This document shows positions 23,501-35,500 of a DNA stretch of 64,000 nt, piece by piece. The notes below the pieces were generated by a model. That model ran no database searches. It was not told the origin of the DNA and was given only the letters and a program-made list of their open reading frames with translations. How positions within the stretch are numbered: the stretch's first letter is position 1; each line of letters begins with the position of its first letter. Both the position numbers and the translations under genes were made by a program. The stretch is from Patiria miniata (taxonomy: Eukaryota; Echinodermata; Asteroidea; Valvatida; Asterinidae), in assembly GCF_015706575.1 (NCBI RefSeq), contig NW_024037053.1, positions 4,526,001 through 4,590,000 of the forward strand, given 5' to 3'.

Positions 23501-26500
23501 CAAACTTGTCAGATATTTGTTTGGGTTTGACAACGCCAAACCTCAAAGAAGAGAACACACTGAATCAGAAAGGGGTCTTGTGCACTTTTGACGTCCCTGG
23601 ATGCTGCATGTTCATTTTGCCAGATATACCAAGCAACTGTCAAACTTGGACCGAAAAAAATGTTAAAAAAATTAGCCACTGCGTTCCCACTTCCGCACTA
23701 TGTTGGTACTTTGCCATCGACACAATTTTAAAATACGAAGTGGTTTGCGGTAGCACCATGTGGTAAATCTCTGTTGTGAGTATGTGTTGTTCTGAAAAGA
23801 ACTGGACGGAACTCCTGACAATTGCAAAATAAAACACAGAGTACTTTGTACATTACACAAAGAAGTGTGGTAGTTTAATATTGGTTTCTGCAAAATGTAT
23901 CTCAAGAACTTTCAAATCGTTTTCCCTAACATCCTCCAACTCTATTCCCCCTCCTTCCCCCATTGTGTAATCTGAGCTGTTGTCATAACAACACATTTTT
24001 GCGTAACACTACTCTTACCGTATGACGCAGAGTATACAAAGAAATTTAATAGCGTAGTGCAAAAAATGTGGGCAACAAGCAAATGTACTACAAGCATCAG
24101 ATGTTGATGTAAGATATATTTCAAAGAAATTGCGCATTTCTACCATTTTCGAAGGGAGGGAAGGAGCTTAGTTAGCTCAATGATCGAAACCTACAAAATA
24201 ATTATATATTTACTGACTCCGTTTCATATTTTAACGAAAGAGGATTTCATTTGTGGGTGGCTTGGGGGTAGTGAAGAGTACCATAGCAAAATAGTTTCAT
24301 TTTGGGGCAACAGTTGGGCAAGCAATCTTGCTTCCATTCATTCACAGAAAACATAAACTGTCACAGTTACTAGGGGCACTACTTTTTTACTACCACGAAA
24401 GAACTACAAGATATTTAGAGGTGACTGTCTGTCGCTAAAGGGAGAAGGAAGAAGAAGTTTCTTGGCACTCACATGACGTATTGGTCCCGCAGCTTGCGCA
24501 GGTCAAGAATGAGAGGTTTAATGCTGTTCATAGTCCGGTCCCGTTCCCGGTTCTTATCCACCTCTGCTTTGAGCTCCTCCTCGAGGGCCTTGCGCCTGGA
24601 GACGATGTCCCTGAGGCGTTGCTGGAGCAAGCGGAAGTTTTCCATGAGCTGTTCCCTTTCCTGGGGGAGGCAGTCCTTGTGGTAGCGCTCGTGGAGCTCT
24701 TGTTGCTCAGTATAGACGATGATGGTTTCGTTGAAGGCTTCGAGCGCTTGACGCTGTAGCTGGATGCTCTGTTGGAAGGTGGGTGGGTCGTGGGGGGGGG
24801 GGGGGAAATGAGAACAAAATTAACCAATAAGCAATGGGAACCAATTCAAACTGCTTTGTGGATTGTCATGGCCTACAGGTTAAGAGCACCGGACTCATGC
24901 TCTGGTGTTTCAGAGGCAACAGTGGCATGGGTTCGAGCCCGGGCCCAGACACTTGTGCCCTTAAGCAAGGTACTTAACCATTATTGCTTCGTCCTTCGGA
25001 TGGGACGTTAAGCCGGAGGTCCCGTGTGTTGTATAAGGCCTAACACACGTAAAAGAACCTAGTAACACTTATCGCTAAGAGAAGGGGTTTGCCCCGGTGT
25101 TTCTGGCCTCCTAGTTATTCTCCCTTGTGGAAGTCCTTAGGAGAAGAACCAACCAAGTACCAGGTACTTATGCTACCTTGAATGGACAGCATGGTCACTA
25201 ATTTAACTGTCATGCTTTTTAAATTTGCCAGAGATTGTTATTCCTAAAAATAAATAAGAATAATGATTTTGCAGACGTGTAGTACAGTTTGTCTGTAGAC
25301 GAATCAGGGCACATGATAAATGTACACATACGAGGCCCCCATCAATGGAGAAACCATTGGGTGCACTATTGTACAAAGCAACTGCCCCATGATGGATTAT
25401 CTGAACAATAGCTAGCACAATGCATTCGCCATTGAAGGGGGCCATCGTGATGGAATTGATAGCATGCCATTGGTCTACTGAGATATGGAGCCAATTCAGT
25501 CTAAAAATCAAGTGTACTGTACAGCATGTAGGTTACACACTGCCCTCAATGGTTCAAGCGCACACCCTATACAAGTCCGACTGAGTAACATACCTGCAGC
25601 GATTTACTGTACTCTTCGTATAGCTCGTCATATTGTTTGGTCTTCTCCAGATATTCCTTGTTCTTATCTTTCAGCTTGTTGATGACAATGTCAATGTTGC
25701 TTTCCGGCATGTCTTCTACAAACTAAAATACAATTAAAAAAATATGAAAAGTGTAAAAAAAAAAGTGAGTGCGTGAATCTCGAACAAGAAAATACAAAAA
25801 TGAAGCGGTATAAATCCATGAATAGGCCTCGGTAATCTGAGTGCCGTGATTAACATCCAACCTAAGTCAGTTTCCTTGTTGTGGTTTGTTTGACGATTTG
25901 TGGCAGAGACCACATCCTCTCTGAGTGACCCCGACTGCCATTTTTCTAAGTTTGCATCAACGCGCCGGAAAGCTAAGCTGATTCACCACCACGGTCCAAT
26001 TTCACAAAAGTACTAAGCTGACAACACTGTTTACCAATTTTTTGTGCTAAGCAAAATTTAGCCGGGTACCAGTTAATAGTTCTATAAATGATATGGCACT
26101 TTGGCTGGTGACCTGTTTTTGCTAGGCAAATCTCTTTCACGCTTAGCAGAATGTGTTTATGTGACACCTGTGCTGTGTTCCAGAGATCGCAGGTTCAAAC
26201 CCCACTCTAGGCAATTTCTTTGTTGAATAATGAATATTATGAATACATTTGCATATTATGAATTAATTTGCATATTATGAATGAATTTTGCATTTATGAT
26301 TGAAATTTGTTTATCATGAATAAATTTGGCTGACTTACCGCATCTTTCTTGGAGATGGGAATGGTCAGTTTGATATCCAGCTTAGCGTTGTACTGAGCAA
26401 GCGGCACGTGCCGGTAGTGTTTGATCAGTTCCACCACGGACGCGAAACGCAGCGGTTCCGAGAAACCGTACAGACCGCTGCGATGGCAGATCTTGATCAG

Positions 26501-29500
26501 TTTGTTACTGCCACCTTTCCTGTAAACAAAACAAAAAAATTGTGTGTTTTGGAAGTTGAAGCTTTCCTTGGAGGGATAAAAAGTGTCCTACGTGTGGCGT
26601 GACGACTTGTGATTTGACTTGTGACTGACTTGTGATTTGAATTGTGATTGACTTGCGATTAAGCTGTGATTGACTTGTGATTGACTTGTGATTGACTTGC
26701 GATTGACTTGCGATTGACTCTTAATTGACTCGTGATTGTCTCGTGATTGACTCGTGATTGAATTGTGACTGACTCGTGATTGACTTGTGATTGACTCGTG
26801 ACTGACTCGTGATTGACTTGTGATTGACTTGTGACTGACTCGTGATTGACTCGTGATTGACTTGTGATTGACTTGAGGTTGACTTGTGATGGACTTGTGT
26901 TTGACTTGTGTTTGACTTGTGATCTACTTGTGATTGACTCGTGATTGACTTGTGATTGACTTGAGACTGACTCGTGATTGATTCGTGATTGACTCGTGAT
27001 TGACTCGTGATTGACTCGTGATTGACTTGCGATTGACTTGTGATTTGACTTCTGATTGACCTCGTTTCAGTACCTGAGTGTTAGCGTGTAGTCACCCGTC
27101 TCTTGTTTGTTAGAAGCGTCTCGGACGAGGAACGTTCCATCAGGCATGTCCTTCATCTTCTCGTTCACGTCCTCTCTAAAAAATAAGAAAGGGAATCGAG
27201 GATATAAATATTTTAAAAGCAAGACAAACAGTCATCAAACACCTTCAACTAAAAAATGTTTTTTTTTGTACAAACCTTTGGTGTAGGAATTAAAATAAAT
27301 TGACTAATAATTAAAACTAATGTTTGGTGATATTTCCCAATATGATAAAGTGATTTGGAATGAAACCTTACTTAGATATATCTCCCCAATACCAGTCTGC
27401 TTCTTCCACTGTTCTCGGTTCATTCACGTAGTCGTTGCTTGGTTGCCTAGGTGGAGGTTCTAGATAGAAATTGGGATAAAACAAAAAAACAAGGAATGTA
27501 TCAATGTGTTTAATGGAAATTAGTTTCCAAATATGGCATGGTAAACACTGTGTTCTCCGACCATGAACCCATCTTTATCAAACCCATCCTAACCCAGCAC
27601 AACCAAAAACCAACCCCACCTTCCCAAACTCAGCCCATCCCCTTCCTAAACCCAACCAAGCCCAGCCCAGCCCAGCCCAACCCAACCCAACCCACGCAAG
27701 TGTGTATTTGCCTGCAATCGGGGACCCCCTATTGTCCCCCTTTTGTTTGTAACTTTTTAGGAAGAGCTCCTATATGTTTTGTACACAAATCCAAATTGGG
27801 GACCTCTCAGGAATTGGGTACCCTATTGTCCTCTATTATTCAACGTCCCCTATTGAATGCAGAAACAAACTCAACCCAACCCAACCCAACCCAAAACTCA
27901 ACCCAACCCAACTCCACCCATTTGAACCCATTCCTACCTGGTGGGCTATCATCATTTCGAGTATCATCCACACCCCATTCCCCCTCTTCTATTAACGTCG
28001 CTAGTAGACGCTTTTGAGCCTCTGTATTATGTATCACATGCCTGCAGAGAAAAATTACAAATATCAAAAACTGCAACACAGCCCACCCTAAACCCAACAC
28101 AACCCACCCCAAACCCAACACAACCCACCCCAAACCCAACACAACCCACCCCAAACCCAACACAACCCACCCCAAACCCAACACAACCCACTCCAAACCC
28201 AAAACAACCCACCCCAAACCCAAAACAACCCACCCCAAACCCAACACAACCAACCCCAAGCCCAACACAACCCACCCCAAGCCCAACACAACCCACCGCA
28301 AACCCAACACAACCCACCCCAAGCCCAACACATCCCACCCCAAACCAACACAACCCACTCCAAACCCAACACAACCCACCCCAAACCCAACACAACCCAC
28401 CCCAAACCCAACACAACCCACCCCAAACCCAACACAACCCACCCTAAACCCAACACAACCCACACCAAACCCAAAACAACCCACCCCAAACCCAACACAA
28501 CCCACCCCTAACCCAACACAACCCACCCCAAACCCAACACAACCCACCCCAAACCCAACACAACCCACCCCAAACCCAACACAACCCACCCCAAACCCAA
28601 CACAACCCACCCTAAACCCAACACAACCCACCCCAAACCCAAAACAACCCAACCCAAACCCAACACAACCCACCCCTAACCCAAAACAACCCACCCCAAA
28701 CCCAAAACAACCCACCCCAAACCCAACACAACCCACCCCAAGCCCAACACAACCCACTCTCAACCCAACACAACCCATTTGAGGTGCGACCCAACCCAAC
28801 CTAACCTCTAAAGAAATTTTAAAGTTGGCTTTTGCTCTTCACTGATTTTAATTATTAGGGTTTGCAATTCAGTGACATGACTTTTAATACTCACATGATC
28901 TTTTTGTGGGGCGGTCGTAATAGCATGTGACAGAAGACTGAAGCTAGGTGTTTAGCGTGGATGTTATTGGCCGCCGTCAGCTGGCAGATGCGACAAAGGT
29001 GCGCCATGATGTAAGCCAGGGTGCTGTGATGGTGGCACTCCATCTGCGACACGCATTCCCGTAAGTTGGTGATGCGCAAACTTTCTTTCGGCTCAACTGT
29101 TTGAGAAAAACAAAAATGTTTATTTCCATTACGCATTTTTGTAACTTAGTAATGCAATTTAAGCTCTCGTTCCACACTTGGCCATAAGCCACACCCACTT
29201 TGCACATGGACATGAAGACACGCATACATGCATGGCTGTGATTGGTCAAAACGTTTTTCGACCAAATTTCTTGAAAACTCGCCTCAACAGCTGAGAAGCA
29301 CACTTTTTCCCTAATTTATCTCTATGAAAATCTAAAAGTGCAAACCTGCTGAAAGTAAAAGATCACGACTTACGATTTGCCGACATAAAGGTGTCGTACA
29401 TCTCAAACTCTATGACCGGATTGGGCAGCTCTCGCAGGTACCGCTTTAGTACGCCGGTGATGCAGTGCACGTTGGTGACCCTGGAAAGGTCAACGGCTTC

Positions 29501-32500
29501 TGGATTGGCCACAAACTGGTTCTTGACTTCGTTAATCTCGGCCATGGAGCAGGGGAGACGATACAAGCCCTGCAGCTCCAAACCTGAAAGAAAGTAAAAA
29601 CGAGGCGGCTTGAACCTAACTTGCTGAGACATTTCTGCTTGAAAAATGTTCATGCTGAGCTAAAATCAGCCGGGGACCAGTCGCAAGGCAGTAAACAATG
29701 CATGACATTTCGGCTGGTAACCAGTTTTGGCTAATCAAATATTTTCCTGCTTAGAAAAAATGTTTTTCCATCAGAAATTGGTCCCAGGTATTTCCTGTGA
29801 AAAAATATTTCGATTTTAATTTTCCAGAATGGGATTGAAAAAGTGGAGCGCTGTGGTGCAATGGTTATGGTGTTCGACTCATGTGCCGTGGTACGTGGGT
29901 TCGAATCCTGACCAGGAACATTGTACTTGTGTTCCTGGGCAAGACACTTTACTACAATTGCCTCTCTCCACCCAGGAGTATAAATGGGTACCTGTGAGGG
30001 CAGAGGCCAGATTGCGCTGATGCTTGTGTTCTTGGGCAAGACACTTTACTACAATTGTCTCTCTCCACCCAGGAGTATAAATGGGTACCTGTGAGGGTGG
30101 AGACCAGATTGCGCTGATGCTTGTTTTCTTGGGCAAGACACTTTACTACAATTGCCTCTCTCCACCCAGGAGTATAAACATATACCTGTGAAGGTAGAGA
30201 CTAGAATGCATTATCTCGATCCGCTGCAAAAAAAAAATGGTTTGATGAACAGGGATAATAAAGCGCTTTAAGACCTTTGGTATAAAGCGCTATATAAGCG
30301 CCACATTTATTATTATTATTATTAAAAAGTTACAAATGCACTTACCGTGATGTTCGATGGCTTCTATGCATTTGATGACTATTGTCGGTGCTGGTTGCGA
30401 TAGGGGGAACTGCTCACGTAAATCCGAGCCAAAGGCGCTCTCTGCAAAACAATCAAATCATGTCAGAATCTTTTTTAAATCGCTGCCATTTTCAACAGGG
30501 AAGGAAGGACTAGCAAAGTGCATAGTAACCAAAGCAATCCGAGGACTTGGGACGTCACCGGTCTGGTCACAGCCTCAACATTTCTCACGGTTGTGTGTTT
30601 AGTCTGAGAATGGTCAGCGCATCGTTGACAGAGTGACTGGTTTCCTAGGCGTCAACTTAATTTAAACAGTCAAGCAACACGAATAGAGCACTGCATTTTC
30701 CATGACATGGTACACGGAGTGTACTGGAGAAGTAGACCAATCACATTACAGGAAAGGCCCATAGCAACCAATCAGATTTCAGAATCGCCGAGGGCGTTGC
30801 CTGTCCTCATATTTGCTTGTGATATGAGGTCAGGTAACCAGTCTAATCTGTGTCTTCAGTCTTAGTTTCAAGCTTACCGTTGATTGACAAGTATTCCACA
30901 CTCGATTTTCTTTGGTTTCCGTTACATTTGGGCAATCCCGTAGCTGCACAGGTTCGATGGCAAACCAGATCACAGGCTAAGCAAGAAAAAATCACAGAAC
31001 TTAAGTTAGTTTCATAAATGGACGGAAAAAAACTATGTCATGTGATCAGTCATGTGCTCAGGGCAAATCACAAAGATCCAGGCTACACTAACTGCCCGAG
31101 TGGTCAAATGTCTACTTTTAACCCTTGTGCTATCTGAACAGTCACAGACAGTCAGAAAAATCAATCCTCTCCCCTGCCATGCCTTTTACACGGGCTAGTC
31201 ACCAACAGTCAGAACATATTTCAAGTAAGCACTGTGACTAGTCAAATTCAGTCAACAGACAAACGCAGGCAAGTGGTAGGCACAGCTCGCTTATCAATCA
31301 CCTACAGTCAAAGCAAAGCTGTAACACGTTACATAAACAGTCACAGCCAGTCAATCCTGCTTTATGTAGGCTGGGAGCTCTTAACTGTTAAAAACAGTCA
31401 CTTGATTGATTTTGACTGAGAGGACAATTTTGCATAGAATGTATGTTTGCATAGCAGGGCTAATGAAGTAAAACGACAGAGTTAAAAGTCACAAAAAATG
31501 GCACTGGTTGTACCTTTGCACTGTAAGCCTTGATGCGTCAATCCGTACATGAATTTGAGGCACTTGCCGCACCACTGTAGCGTCGAGAACGTGACTTCTT
31601 GTAGCGAGTGCATTTTAGCAGGGTACACGGCTGTAAAGAAACAATAAATCATAACAAATACCACGAAGATGGAATTTCTTTTCAAATAAACCAAGAAGTT
31701 TACCCTTAAGCATAAGATGTACATCAATTTAAGCAAGATTCTGCCCATGGTATATTTGTGAGTGGTAAGAAAATGGTTCCGAGTAGGTATCCGCTCTGTT
31801 CACAAGTACCCCCTCACCGGCAAAGAAAATACAGTTGGGGGTTGCGACACGCGGCCGTACCACTGCGTGTACATAGTACAAATCCCCTGGTGTACGTGCG
31901 TCACACACAAGGAACGGTGCATGTCAACCAGCTAAATGTCCTGCCCATGGGACGTCGTTGCTAGGTAAAAGGGCGCCCTCTCTCGTTGGCGCACGGAGCC
32001 CATACACTGGGTAAACACTAAACATCTTCAGTTCTGAAGATGATTACAGCTTACTGATTGAAACTTGGAGCGTTCATCCGCCATTTTTTCAGAACCACCA
32101 AGACTTATACAAAGAGGACACTACGCTGCGCAGAGCGCTTAAAATTCTATCCAATTGATTCAGAATGACTATTCACTGGAAGTCTTTTCATGCATCTGGT
32201 TTACGTAATGGGCTGGTTTTAGTCCATTTATTGGCGTTATGGGTAATCCTATAGGATAGCACTGCCCGACTCTCTTCACCAGTCTACAGCTAGTCTAACT
32301 CACACGGGGGATTCAGGGAGCTAGTCAGTCAGTCAGTGAGATAGCTACAAAGAAATTGGAGCAGCTAAAGTCTGACACTCACAAAATTCCTCGTACGTAT
32401 GTATGTGACATAGCAGTGCAAAATTTGTGACAAAAAAGTAATTTTCTTATATTTCGAGAGAAAAACTGAGTACCTTCTTGCAATGACAGCTCCTGCCTCG

Positions 32501-35500
32501 AACCCCTTTGCCTGGAGTCTCCGTGTACCAGCTCATTCTTTGTGTAAAGGATACACTGCTGGTTGAAATCGTCTTTGATTCCAATTGCCTGTAAGGAGAA
32601 AAAAGTTTGAATTTTGTAATAAACGAAGAAAGGGGATAAAGAATCTTAGGCCATGATGGATTTAATAATTTCACAAGCTCATGCCTGTACTTAGAAGTGT
32701 TACAGTGTAATAACTTTCATTTCTTTTTACTTGTCTTCATTAACCCTAACCTCTTGAGTGATTTACTAGGAACCTTCCTCACTCTTGCAAAATCCAACAC
32801 CATATGGTAAACTCATCACCCAAACTGTTGGACTCTGATTATGGTGGTATGCCTGACCCCATGTAAGGCATAATCAGTTTACTAATGCAGTACTCACTCC
32901 AACAGATTCCAACAGAACATTCAGTTGGATTTTGATGGGTTGGGGGTGGTTAGGGTTAAAAAGTGCTTGCCCAAAATGCCTAAGTGTGACAACTATTTTA
33001 GGGGTGTTTTTCTTCACTTTATTTCTTCAAATAAAATTCCATAAATTTGTAGGCTTTCGAATCTGATGTTAAAAAAGGGCAAATTGAGTTACAAAGTGCA
33101 TTATTTGCTAAGCATGGAAGAATTCTGCTCAGGAAAAACAGGTTGCCAGTTAGAATGTCATGTGCTTTATACTGGTTGTGACTGGTACTTGGCTGATTTC
33201 TGCTAAGCAAATAGACGTCCTAAGCAAAAGTTTTTCGCTTTGCTGTAAATTGAGGTTACTGTGGAATATGCCTACGATGATCATAAGGAATAAGAATTAT
33301 TTGAATCCGTCTTACATCCAGCGTTTCTTGATCGATTTTCACCAGCTGCTGTCCGTCTATCTGATGTTTCTTGAAGAGATCGGCGTAACGATACAGATAC
33401 GTGACGGCCATCCAGTTCAAGACATCCTCCACCGACCATTTTGAGACGGGCTGCGACAGAAAAATGCAAATATTCAAGTAAATTCACGTAGAATTATGCC
33501 CAGATGTGACCAAAACTTCTTCAGCAATCTTTTGCATAAGAACATGCAAATACAGCTCTCACTTTTACAAAATTAAAAAGGCAGATTTAACCTCAACATT
33601 TTGTCAAACCCTTTCATTTAAAGTGAAGAAAATGCTCAAACTTAAAAAAAAGTCAAATTTTCTGAAGTCTCTAAAACCTCCCATTGTATAACATAATATT
33701 TATAACATTATTTACAGCCCAAATTGCGTCCCTCCCACAAGTTTGATTTAAACCCCACCCCTTGCTAATGGAAAAGAATTCTGTAAACTTTGACCTCTTC
33801 AAATCCTTGGCAGCCTATTTATTATTTACAATAATTAAAGCCAAAACCACTCCGCCTCCCAATTTTTATTCAAAGTCCGCCCCTTCGCAAAACAGAAAAC
33901 ACATCTATGACCCTTGACCTTACCATATCCCTCGTTGTTTGTATATAGCCGCCACTTAGCTGATCGCATTCCACGTTTGCGGCGTATGGCCCACACATCG
34001 TGTGATACACGTAGTTGCAGTTTAGGCACTGCAACGCGATGTTTCCGGAGCCCCATACATAATCGTTACCTACCAGACAAGTAAAAAAATATGGATAAAT
34101 ATAAAAAGAGTAACATTTGTCTCTGAGCAAAAATTTAGGATGATATTGCAATACTCTGAGCATAGTTCATAAACGACAGATGACTCCTCGTGACCACATA
34201 TGAGAGCTCCGTGTAGATGAATCTTGGCACACGATCAACGTACATACACAAGACCCTCTTCGATGGCAAAACTGCTGCGCATACTGTAAGACAAAGTCTC
34301 TGACCCATGACGGATCTTGTAAACAATAGCTAGCACAATGCTTCAGCCATTGAAGGGGGCCTTCGTGGTGCAAGCGGCAGCGCGCCTGGGTTGGTCCATA
34401 CATGCTTTCGGGCACTGACTCATGTGGCATGCGTGAATGGCATGAAGTGCACACGAAATTTTCTTCTTAATGTTCACAATTTCAAACCCGTAGCAGGATT
34501 GGAGCAGCGATGCATCCATTGAGGGCTTTTGGTGCAATTGTCAGACGAGATGGTGTTGCGATGTTGAGAAAAAAAAGGTCACCAGAAATATTGCGAACGA
34601 TGAAGAAAAAAATGGACTTACAATGCTGGCACAACATGGGTGTTACGAGACCTTTCCCAGAGAGCTCATGACCTTCAGAGGTACCTGTACCTGAAACAAA
34701 AAGTGAGCAGAAAAACAACTTCTATCAAGGCTAACTGATTCAAAAAACTAAAAAATGTAACGTTTGGTGCTTTTAAATTTATTGTTATTGACTCTCCACC
34801 AAGCGAAGCCCATCAAGCGAGTATACCTTCACTGGGGGATGACAACTAGAGTCATGTATCATAAAAATGACAAGAACTTGAAACCTACAGTTGCTGTTTT
34901 TCCTCTAAAAATACATGTGCATGAATATCTTAACCCTCCTGCTGTTTGAACAGTCACGGACAATCAAAAAACAATCCTCTTCCCCTGCCATGCCTTTTAC
35001 ACAGGCTAGTCACCAACAGTCAGATCATATTTCAAGCAAGCACTGTGACTAGTCAAATTCAGTCAACAGACAAAAGCGGGCAAGAAGTAGGCACAGCTGG
35101 CTTATCAATCACCTACAGTCAAAGCAAGTCCCAAATCCTCCAAAATCCTCTTTGCAAAATGGAGGATTTTGCAGGATTGAGGCTTTATGGCAAAAATGTG
35201 TGCCTGATTTATGAGGCCTCACTGCCTCACTGCCTCTGCCTCAACATATTGACAGTGATTGCTGGAGGATTTTGTAGGATTGAGGCAGTGGTCACCCCTC
35301 CAAGGACCAAAATCAAGAAATAATGGATGATTTTGGATGATTAAAGGGAATATACATCATTTGCTTTTGCTGTAATTTTCAGAAATGGATGGAATTGGGG
35401 GGTTGTAAATATATAGCAAATATAGTTACACTGACTTTTTTGAGGTTTTGGGTTCGAAAATGCTATAAAAACCAAGAAAACAATCATTTTCCTGTAGTCT

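Larger units (their letters stand above)
21561..25722 (-). other. PIK3R1: p85 exons 16-18: inter-SH2 coiled coil
   Basis: Exons 25722-25594, 24768-24473 and 21629-21561 give two long antiparallel helices ([56 protein letters not shown]). The p110-C2 contact region ([10 protein letters not shown]) keeps the Asp and Asn equivalent to human D560 and N564, which are mutated in tumours. The final exon, [16 protein letters not shown], precedes cSH2. Confidence 0.95.
27938..30441 (-). other. PIK3R1: p85 exons 9-12: RhoGAP (BH) domain
   Basis: Exons 30441-30346, 29583-29374, 29096-28895 and 28041-27938. Seen: [23 protein letters not shown] with the Arg-finger position (R423) retained, [13 protein letters not shown], and [12 protein letters not shown]. 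In the last motif, active RhoGAPs have Asn (NKMTxxNLAxVF) where this protein has His, so GAP activity is doubtful, as for vertebrate p85. This is inference from motif comparison. Confidence 0.9.

Noticed and set aside
27840..28799. 319-codon minus-strand frame ([13 protein letters not shown]...)
   Set aside because: Entirely generated by the 21-bp intronic repeat plus a real p85 exon at one end. The 21-bp period is a multiple of three, so frames stay open without selection.
30878..34690. The C1-SAM-C1 exons as a separate gene nested in p85
   Set aside because: They have no start or stop of their own. Both outer borders are phase 1 and match the flanking p85 exons, and the joined frame is intact throughout.
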